From Planctomycetota bacterium (GTDB lineage Bacteria; Planctomycetota; UBA8742; SKZP01), in assembly GCA_007127275.1 (NCBI GenBank), contig SKZP01000213.1, forward strand, positions 1 through 5,119: 5,119 bases of DNA. Direction: 5' to 3'. This document shows positions 1 through 5,119 of the stretch, piece by piece. The notes beneath the pieces were generated by a model. It saw only the letters and a list, made by a program, of their open reading frames with translations, was not told the origin of the DNA and ran no database searches. The position numbers were made by a program, and so were the translations under genes. The first letter of the stretch is position 1. Every line of letters starts with the position of its first letter.

Positions 1-1
1 A

Positions 2-52
2 CTGCTCACCAGCCGCACCATGCGCCAGGCCATTCGCCGTGTCCAAGAGTGA
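2..52 (+). CDS. C-terminal end of an unidentified upstream gene (partial)
   Basis: The window opens in a frame (codons beginning at base 2) that encodes about 16 residues ending ...RQAIRRVQE and stops at TGA 50-52. Thirteen of its 16 codons end in G or C, as expected for coding DNA in this GC-rich genome. The other two plus-strand frames are also open here but use third positions less selectively. After the stop the DNA becomes locally AT-richer (ATTAAAGTT, 62-70), which fits the end of a gene. The basic, probably helical tail is too short to identify a family. This is an inference from codon use only; the stretch could equally be non-coding. Confidence 0.3.
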   Translation: MLTSRTMRQAIRRVQE

Positions 53-378
53 CCGGCTCACGATTAAAGTTGAGGCGCGGCACTTTCGCGGACGCCACCT
101 TCGCCAACGGTTCCGCCACCTCATCACAACTTTGGCAGCGGGGTGGATGGCGAATCAGGTGCGAGAGAGGAGTTCTTCGCGAAACGCGACGGAGTGACGG
201 AACCCCGTCGGATACCGAGGTTCGTGGGCCGCATGTGATGAGGTGACGCAATGTCGCGTGGCTACGAGGGGTCCACAAAGGGAAGATGCACAACAAGGGT
301 GGGGGCGGCGTTGCCTTGGCTCAACGTACGTGGTTCACTTCATGCGCCACACGCCCGAGGCCCTTCAGCGCAACGAGC
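53..378. other. Non-coding stretch: upstream/leader region of kdsA
   Basis: No ORF here resembles a known protein. The short open frames on both strands (for example 49-246 plus, 6-296 minus) give arginine-, cysteine- and tryptophan-rich translations typical of chance ORFs in GC-rich DNA. I found no tRNA-like T-arm, no clear -35/-10 pair and no repeat array. Several inverted repeats are present: CCACC 116-120 with GGTGG 142-146; CGACGG 187-192 or GACGG 196-200, both able to pair with CCGTC(G) at 205-210; and 221-232 with 258-268, which has one bulge and wobble pairs. The stretch probably carries the promoter and 5' leader of kdsA, but neither can be placed. Confidence 0.45.
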
Positions 379-1245
379 ATGGAAACGACACCGCTTTTCG
401 AGTCCCCCCTTCCCACCCGCGACGTCGCCATCCGCGAGCCGGACGTGCGCCTTGGCCACCGCGGCAGCTTGCTCGTGATTGCCGGGCCGTGCTCCCTCGA
501 GGACGAAACGCTGGCGAGAACCGTTGCCTCGACTGTGCGCGACATTTGTGCCGAGCTTGGCTTGCCGTACGTGTTCAAAGCGAGCTACGACAAGGCGAAC
601 CGCACGTCGCTCGAGTCGTGGCGCGGCCCTGGCCTCGAAGCTGGCCTCGAGATCCTCAAAGGAATCCGCGACGAGGTGGGCGTGCCGGTGTTGAGCGACG
701 TGCACACGCCTGCGGAGTGCGGCCCCGCCGGCGAGGTGCTCGACGTGCTGCAAGTACCGGCGTTCCTGTGCCGCCAAACGGATCTTTTGCTGGAGGCGGG
801 GCGTACCGGTAAGCCGGTGAATATCAAGAAGGGCCAGTTCGTCGCGCCGCATGATCTTCACCACGCGGTCAAGAAGGTGGAGCACACGGGCAACGAGCGT
901 GTCTTCCTCACCGAGCGAGGCGCGAGCTTCGGGTACAACTCGCTGGTCGTCGACATGCGCGCCATTCCCATCATGCAGCGCACAAGCGGGGTGCCGGTCG
1001 TCTTCGACGCGGGGCACAGCGTCCAAGCGCCGGGCGGTCTCGGCGCCTCCACCGGTGGCGACCGCAGCTTTATTCCGACGCTGACACGAGCGGCCGTGGC
1101 CGCGGGCGCCGACGGACTGTTCGTGGAGACACATCCCGAGCCGGCGCGGGCGAAGAGCGACGGGCCAAACCAGATGCCGCTCAACGAACTGGAAACCCTA
1201 CTGCGCCACGCTGCGGACCTCGCTCGTCTGCTGCGCTCCTCGTAA
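379..1245 (+). CDS. kdsA: 3-deoxy-D-manno-octulosonate 8-phosphate synthase (Kdo-8-P synthase), metal-dependent class
   Basis: This cytosolic enzyme condenses phosphoenolpyruvate with D-arabinose 5-phosphate to give Kdo 8-phosphate, the committed step of Kdo synthesis for lipopolysaccharide. The 288-residue product matches the usual length (about 280) and is a single TIM barrel of the DAHP synthase I/KdsA family. Visible family motifs are VIAGPCSLE (33-41), FKASYDKANRTS (66-77), RQTDLL (132-137), NIKKGQF (148-154), GYNSLVVDMR (185-194) and FDAGHSVQ (209-216). Cys38, His213, Glu250 and Asp261 occupy the four metal-ligand positions of class II enzymes; class I enzymes have Asn in place of this Cys. 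I chose ATG 379 because the family match begins soon after it. An in-frame ATG at 286 would add 31 residues that do not look like KdsA. No clear Shine-Dalgarno site precedes 379. The gene converges on the kinase gene with a 60-base gap. Identity is near certain; the metal class is inferred from the residues. Confidence 0.96.
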   Translation: METTPLFESPLPTRDVAIREPDVRLGHRGSLLVIAGPCSLEDETLARTVASTVRDICAELGLPYVFKASYDKANRTSLESWRGPGLEAGLEILKGIRDEVGVPVLSDVHTPAECGPAGEVLDVLQVPAFLCRQTDLLLEAGRTGKPVNIKKGQFVAPHDLHHAVKKVEHTGNERVFLTERGASFGYNSLVVDMRAIPIMQRTSGVPVVFDAGHSVQAPGGLGASTGGDRSFIPTLTRAAVAAGADGLFVETHPEPARAKSDGPNQMPLNELETLLRHAADLARLLRSS

Positions 1246-1258
1246 CGCGAAGCAGCAC

Positions 1259-1303
1259 CCCCGTAGAGAACGCGGCGAGTGAGCGAGAGCCGCAGTTCCG
1301 GGG
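1259..1303. terminator. Imperfect inverted repeat between convergent genes, possible bidirectional terminator
   Basis: CCCCG (1259-1263) pairs with CGGGG (1299-1303), GAAC (1268-1271) with GTTC (1295-1298), and GCGGC (1272-1276) with GCCGC (1289-1293). The loop is 12 bases (1277-1288). Interruptions are a 4-base TAGA bulge on the left arm and a single A (1294) on the right. This gives 14 Watson-Crick pairs in the gap between the kdsA stop (1243-1245) and the kinase stop (1306-1308). Because the stem is symmetric it can form in either transcript. There is no T-tract on either side, so intrinsic termination is uncertain; the location is the best argument for a terminator role. Confidence 0.45.
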
Positions 1304-1305
1304 AG

Positions 1306-3849
1306 CTAGTGTTGTGTCATGGCCACTCTAGGAAAGTACCTCCACTGCGTTAGCTCGACAGTAACGCCTTCGGGGATCTTGACGGCAACCCGTAGGTCGT
1401 CCTCGGTTGTACCTCCCTCGCTTCGGCGTACCGTCGCCGCCGGCGGTGTTTCCGCCAGCTCTGCGACGGTGGGTGCCTGGGTGAGAAAGGCGCCCTCTTG
1501 ATTGAGCGTCAGCAAGAGATACACGGTCGCCCCTTCGTCGAGCGGTGCCGTGACGAGCTCGAGCGACAGCGACGGCAACGTGGCATGCCCTTCGACGTCG
1601 GCAAGGCGCAGCACGCCGAGGCGCACGTTCTCATCCACCTCGTCCTGCCGCTCGAGTTGGTGCATCCGTAGCAAGTGCTCGCCGCGGCCGTTCAGTGGTG
1701 CCTCCGGCACCACGAGCAACTCTCCCGCGGCACGGATACGCCCCGCGTCCAGGGAAAGCACGCGTCCCGGACCCACAGTAGAGAACGAAACGACCTCGCG
1801 CCCGTGTTGCTTATTCAGTGCGTGCGGAGCAACCGGCACTCGCGCGCGTTCGTCGTTGTCGGCGTTGTTCGTCGCAGTTCCGTCTTCGTCGTCGGGTTCG
1901 GTGCCACCACTCGCACCAAAGAGGGTTCCCGTTGCAATCAGCGTTAGCAACACGGCGAGTACGACGACGGCGGCTAAGCTCAATGCGTACAAGGCCTGCC
2001 GGCGCCGGTTCAGCCGGGCGAACAGGGGCCTCGCCCTGCGGGTACGTGGTGACGGTGCGGAGCCGCGTAGCGGATGATCCAGCGTGGTGTTGCCGGAGGT
2101 TGCCCCGGGGGAAACCGCGGGCGTGGACCGTTCGTCGCGTCGTTTCGTGGTTTCGTTGCCGTGGTTGCGCGTGCGTGCGTCGTCGCGGTTGCTGCCGCTT
2201 GCGGTCTGTTTGCGGCGTTGCTGTTGTTTCTTTGAGGCCGCGGGTGTCGTGGTGTGGGTGGACGTGCGCCGTCGCTGTTGCTTGTCCGTTGCGTCGCCGC
2301 CGAGCTCGGTAATCCGAGTGCCGGAGTTCGCGCCGGTAAGCGGCTCGTCACGCAACTCGTCCAGCGGCGGCACCACGTTGCGCAGCGCCTCCGCCGCTTC
2401 CCGGGCCTCGGCCGGGCGGCGCCGCACGTCCTTGGCCATCATGCGGTGCACCGCCGCCTCGAGCTCCGCGCCGACCTCGGGGCGGTACCGGCGCAGCGGC
2501 ACGGGCATATTGTCCATCATGGAGTGATACGCCCCCAGCGGCGTATCCGCGTCCGGATACGGGAAGTGCCCCGTCAGCAAGTAGTACAGCGAAATGCCGA
2601 GCGAGTGCACGTCCGCCTGCGGGCCGACGGATTGGTCGCGCCACTGCTCGGGACTCATGAAGCGCGGCGTGCCAACCGTTTGCCCCACTTGCGTGATGCG
2701 GTCGTCGAGTTGTGCTCGCGCCAGCCCGAAGTCGAGCACGCGCACGCGTCCCTCCGGTGTCACGAGCAGATTGTCCGGCTTGAGATCCCGGTGCAGGATG
2801 CCGATCTCATGGGCCGCGTGCACCCCGTCGAGCGCGTCGGCAATGTGATGCACCGTTCGCTCCACCGGCAACGGCTTGCCTCGCTCGTGCAAGATTTGCT
2901 GCAGCGTCTTACCCTCGACGAACGGCATGGTCAGGTAGAGCCACGGGCCGAGCTCGCCGAACTCCCAGACCTCGACGAGGTTGGGGTGGCGCATCTTGCT
3001 GGAGAGTTCCGCCTCTCGCTTGAAGCGCCACACATAATCCACCGCCGAGGCCGCCATGGGCATCATCACCTTGATGGCGGCAACTTGCTCCGTCCCCGGG
3101 TCAAAGGCTTCGTACACCGACCCCATGCCGCCGCGGCCGACGAGTTGCCGCACAAGGAAACTCCCCATGCGCCGGCCGATCAATTCGAGTTCGAGCCGCG
3201 CGGCGTGCTCGTCCCGTTCGCCAAGCGCCGACTCGGCATATTCGCGAGCGACTTGCGAAACCGTCGGCGGGCGAAACGTCGAGGTGGTATCCCGCCGGCG
3301 CATCAGCTCGGCGACATTGCCCGTGTCGGAGGCGTTCGAGTCCCGCGCTTGGCGCTCTTCTTCGGTTTCCACCGAGCGCGTCGCCGAGTCGCTCAAGGAC
3401 GGCGCCGGCGGACGCGAGGGCCAGGCGAGGTCGTCGCCGCAGCGCTTGCAACGGTGCGGATACAACGGGTCGAACGGCTCGAGCCAATACAGCGTGTAAC
3501 AGCGCCAGCACTCCAGCAGCAACCCTTCCCGGATCCGACGAATCTCGCTGGCCTGCTCCGCGGTCAGCGCCCCAGCTTCCACCAGAATGCGCCGGGCCGA
3601 GGGACGCGCGTCCGGCTCGTCGGAGAACAAGTTGAGGACGAGCTTCTCCAGCGCCCGGCGCGCCTTCGAAAGAGATATGTACCCGTCGACGACGGAAAGG
3701 TGCGCGAACAGCCGGTCCTTCAGCGGCACCACCGACGAGGAGCCCGGCCGCGACTCGGCCACCACCGCCGCACTGTCTCCCTTTGGCGGCAAATGATTCC
3801 GCGGTGCGCGCGCTTGTGGGTCATTAGGCTGGGAGGGTTGCCGAGTCAT
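1306..3849 (-). CDS. Membrane-anchored Hanks-type serine/threonine protein kinase with N-terminal zinc ribbon
   Basis: The 847-residue product is a eukaryotic-like kinase that phosphorylates Ser/Thr on unknown partners. Residues 40-110 are helical, with two stretches (VVDGYIS near 53-59 and ILVEAGALTAEQ at 88-99) resembling a paired-repeat module seen before secretion-ATPase and kinase domains. Residues 114-137 hold CWRC and CKRC, a likely zinc ribbon. The kinase domain (about 228-495) has the glycine loop GRGGMGSV (238-245), Lys260, helix-C Glu279, HRDLKPDN (353-360), DFG (373-375), activation-loop Thr386/391/394 and SPE (399-401). All key residues are present, so it should be active and of the RD type. 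A basic Ser/Thr/Gln-rich linker (about 500-617) leads to one membrane helix (about 619-644) and a strand-rich tail (676-847) expected outside the cytoplasm. ATG 3849 is the first start; the zinc ribbon upstream of the kinase domain supports it. No purine-rich ribosome site precedes it. The kinase call is firm; its signal and substrates are unknown. Confidence 0.95.
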   Translation of the reverse strand: MTRQPSQPNDPQARAPRNHLPPKGDSAAVVAESRPGSSSVVPLKDRLFAHLSVVDGYISLSKARRALEKLVLNLFSDEPDARPSARRILVEAGALTAEQASEIRRIREGLLLECWRCYTLYWLEPFDPLYPHRCKRCGDDLAWPSRPPAPSLSDSATRSVETEEERQARDSNASDTGNVAELMRRRDTTSTFRPPTVSQVAREYAESALGERDEHAARLELELIGRRMGSFLVRQLVGRGGMGSVYEAFDPGTEQVAAIKVMMPMAASAVDYVWRFKREAELSSKMRHPNLVEVWEFGELGPWLYLTMPFVEGKTLQQILHERGKPLPVERTVHHIADALDGVHAAHEIGILHRDLKPDNLLVTPEGRVRVLDFGLARAQLDDRITQVGQTVGTPRFMSPEQWRDQSVGPQADVHSLGISLYYLLTGHFPYPDADTPLGAYHSMMDNMPVPLRRYRPEVGAELEAAVHRMMAKDVRRRPAEAREAAEALRNVVPPLDELRDEPLTGANSGTRITELGGDATDKQQRRRTSTHTTTPAASKKQQQRRKQTASGSNRDDARTRNHGNETTKRRDERSTPAVSPGATSGNTTLDHPLRGSAPSPRTRRARPLFARLNRRRQALYALSLAAVVVLAVLLTLIATGTLFGASGGTEPDDEDGTATNNADNDERARVPVAPHALNKQHGREVVSFSTVGPGRVLSLDAGRIRAAGELLVVPEAPLNGRGEHLLRMHQLERQDEVDENVRLGVLRLADVEGHATLPSLSLELVTAPLDEGATVYLLLTLNQEGAFLTQAPTVAELAETPPAATVRRSEGGTTEDDLRVAVKIPEGVTVELTQWRYFPRVAMTQH

Positions 3850-3862
3850 GGGCGGCGAAAAA

Positions 3863-3982
3863 CTACATGGAGGAAGCCAATGGTTTTGCGCACCCTAGTG
3901 TCGCACAGAAGCCGATCCAGGAGAACGTTTTGTGCAATTTGGAACCTCCGCGCTCGGGCACTTCGGCGACGACGACACACAT
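3863..3982 (-). CDS. Possible 39-residue small protein in the ispF-kinase gap
   Basis: On the minus strand an ATG (3980-3982) lies eight bases after the ispF stop codon and opens 39 codons, ending at TAG (3863-3865), 13 bases before the kinase start. AAGG lies about six bases upstream of this ATG and overlaps the ispF stop; it is the best Shine-Dalgarno-like match I see among the starts here. About two thirds of the codons end in G or C, lower than in the neighbouring genes. The peptide has three cysteines and a mildly hydrophobic middle (TFSWIGFCATLG) but no motif I recognise. It may be a translated small ORF, a leader affecting kinase expression, or chance. I favour chance slightly. Confidence 0.18.
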   Translation of the reverse strand: MCVVVAEVPERGGSKLHKTFSWIGFCATLGCAKPLASSM

Positions 3983-3990
3983 GCCGACCT

Positions 3991-4524
3991 TCAAACATCT
4001 TCGCTCGTGTCGCGGGCACCAGACGGTGGCGAAACCTGCAGCAGCAATGCCACCGCTACGGTGTCGACCGCTTCGCGGCGACCGACGGGCCCTAGGGTCT
4101 CACCGGTCTTTGCCTTCACGTTGACGCAGCCCACGGGGATGCCACAGATGTCGGCAATGCGCTCGCGGATGGCACGTTTGTGCGCGGCGAGCTTCGGTCG
4201 CTCAAGGTGCACCGTGCAGTCGAGATTGCCCAGACGCCACCCTTCGCGCCGCACAAGCGAAAGGGCCTCGGCAAGCAGCACGGCGGAGTCGGCGCCGGCG
4301 TACGCGGGGTCGGTATCCGGAAAGTGCTCGCCAATGTCGCCCAAACCGGCTGCCCCAAGGCACGCGTCGGTGATGGCATGCAACAGCGCATCCGCGTCGG
4401 AGTGGCCCACGGCGCCGACGTCGCTGGGAATGCGCACGCCGCCCAGCATCAAGTCGCGGCCCGCTGCGAGGCGGTGCCGGTCGGTACCAATACCGGTGCG
4501 GAAAACGGGTTCAGCGTTGGCCAT
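3991..4524 (-). CDS. ispF: 2-C-methyl-D-erythritol 2,4-cyclodiphosphate synthase
   Basis: IspF is a homotrimeric cytosolic enzyme of the MEP pathway. It converts CDP-methylerythritol 2-phosphate to the 2,4-cyclodiphosphate with release of CMP, on the way to IPP and DMAPP. The product has 177 residues; the family is usually near 160. The metal site is visible as Asp15 and His17 in GIGTDRHRL (11-19) and His49 in DALLHAITDA (45-54). Other signatures are GHSDAD (40-45), GDIGEHFPDTDPAY (62-75), GADS (77-80), ERPKL (108-112) and the nucleotide-binding region NVKAKTGETLGPVGR (135-149), a KAKTGE variant of the KATTTE seen in E. coli. The extra length is about seven N-terminal residues and a polar C-terminal tail ending SEDV. 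ATG 4522-4524 is the first start before the conserved GIGTD motif and lacks a Shine-Dalgarno site. ispD is not in the window. The gene may be co-transcribed with the membrane-protein gene 81 bases upstream. Confidence 0.96.
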   Translation of the reverse strand: MANAEPVFRTGIGTDRHRLAAGRDLMLGGVRIPSDVGAVGHSDADALLHAITDACLGAAGLGDIGEHFPDTDPAYAGADSAVLLAEALSLVRREGWRLGNLDCTVHLERPKLAAHKRAIRERIADICGIPVGCVNVKAKTGETLGPVGRREAVDTVAVALLLQVSPPSGARDTSEDV

Positions 4525-4605
4525 AACGGTGTGTGACGAAGCTCGGCCGTGGCTCGTCCGCGGCGGCGCACCCTTTGTACGCGTTCGCGGTGATGCAAGT
4601 TCGGC

Positions 4606-5106
4606 TCACTCCTTCGGGTCCTCGCGGCTGGTTTCTTCCTGCGCTTGCGACGGTGCGGGCGGGTCGTCGCCATTCGCCGCCGCGTCCGCGTCGTAGGCGT
4701 TTGGCAGCCAGTGTTCGAGCGGCACCTGGCGCAGGCGCATTTTCAATGCCTGCGCGGCAAAGATCGGCGCAAACAACAGCAACCCCGCAAGCGCGAACAA
4801 CGCAAGCGCCAACCATTGGGCGACCAGGTAGGCGACACTAATCACGCCAATCAGCGCGGCGGCCATCGCGACCACCGCGAGGAAGCGGGTCATCTGCCGG
4901 AAGATAATGGTGTTCGCCACCTTGTTCACCATGCTGCGTATGGTCGCCTGCGCCGCGTCGTCGACCTCCTCCCGGCGTAGATGGCGCACCTTCGTCAGTT
5001 TGTCGAGCATCTGGTTGTGATTGAGAAACCCGAGCAAGGCGAAGAACGCACCGCACAACGCGGAAATACTGGCAAGCGCAAGGAGCATCTGCGCGAACGT
5101 CACCAC
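4606..5106 (-). CDS. Small integral membrane protein with about three helices, unknown function (start may lie outside the window)
   Basis: I do not recognise this protein. From a GTG at 5104-5106 it has 166 residues, but the frame stays open to base 5119, so it could begin earlier and be only partly present. Alternative starts are GTG 5101-5103 and ATG 5086-5088, just before the first hydrophobic stretch. Predicted membrane segments are about residues 7-28, 74-93 and 96-118. Between the first two is a charged, probably helical stretch (35-73, including KLTKVRHLRREEVDD). After the third comes a short basic patch (KMRLRQ) and then an acidic, proline-containing tail (139-166) that is probably disordered. 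By the positive-inside rule the loop and tail are likely cytoplasmic, though three helices leave the N-terminus outside. The coding case rests on length, hydrophobic pattern and fit with the minus-strand gene group. It ends 81 bases before ispF; no functional link is shown. Confidence 0.7.
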   Translation of the reverse strand: MVTFAQMLLALASISALCGAFFALLGFLNHNQMLDKLTKVRHLRREEVDDAAQATIRSMVNKVANTIIFRQMTRFLAVVAMAAALIGVISVAYLVAQWLALALFALAGLLLFAPIFAAQALKMRLRQVPLEHWLPNAYDADAAANGDDPPAPSQAQEETSREDPKE

Positions 5107-5119
5107 CGGCTCGCCGACC

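Noticed and set aside
219..232. tRNA T-arm-like GGTTCG sequence
   Set aside because: The bases after it do not complete a GGTTCRANYCC arm, and no acceptor, D or anticodon arm can be built around it.
49..296. Short ORFs on both strands upstream of kdsA
   Set aside because: Translations lack any motif or hydrophobic pattern, and third-position composition does not favour any of them.
324..331. Perfect palindrome ACGTACGT as a possible operator
   Set aside because: It is only eight bases, occurs once, and has no matching half-sites or promoter elements nearby.
286..378. N-terminal extension of KdsA from an upstream ATG
   Set aside because: The 31 extra residues (glycine run, then a mixed sequence) do not resemble KdsA, and starting at 379 gives the usual family length.
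340..1134. 264-codon minus-strand frame over kdsA
   Set aside because: The translation is Arg/Ala/His-rich and shows no domain, while kdsA on the other strand is unmistakable.
2119..2283. Repetitive-looking GTTGC-rich DNA on the plus strand
   Set aside because: It is explained by the low-complexity Gln/Arg/Thr/Asn linker of the kinase read on the other strand, not by a DNA repeat element.
2254..4095. 613-codon open frame on the plus strand, antisense to the kinase gene and ispF
   Set aside because: It is rich in Arg and His with no family motifs and lies opposite genes with clear motifs. Long antisense frames are expected from GC-biased codon use.

Overview
The window is GC-rich DNA, densely coded, from a Gram-negative-type bacterium. 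KdsA makes the Kdo of lipopolysaccharide, so an outer membrane is implied, and IspF shows use of the MEP isoprenoid route. A large Hanks-type kinase with a zinc ribbon and a membrane anchor points to lineages rich in such kinases, such as Planctomycetota or Myxococcota. The IspF sequence looks slightly more planctomycete-like to me from memory, but I cannot fix the phylum from this window.

Layout. Positions 2-52 (+) look like the last codons of an unidentified gene. Positions 53-378 hold no convincing gene and form the upstream or leader region of kdsA, with several possible hairpins. kdsA (379-1245, +) encodes a metal-type Kdo-8-phosphate synthase. It converges on a large membrane-bound serine/threonine kinase gene (1306-3849, -). 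The 60-base gap between the two stop codons is largely filled by an imperfect inverted repeat that could end transcription from both sides. Upstream of the kinase on the same strand lie ispF (3991-4524, -) and a three-helix membrane protein (4606 to about 5106, -) whose reading frame stays open to the window edge.

How the genes relate. KdsA supplies Kdo for lipid A and core assembly. IspF supplies isoprenoid precursors, including those for the undecaprenyl carrier used in envelope synthesis. The kinase has an intracellular catalytic part and an extracytoplasmic C-terminal region, so it could pass an envelope signal inward. The minus-strand genes lie 81 and 141 bases apart, which allows co-transcription but does not show it. 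I see no mobile element, CRISPR array, tRNA, rRNA or defence system. The least described items are the composite kinase, the small membrane protein and a possible 39-residue ORF between ispF and the kinase gene.
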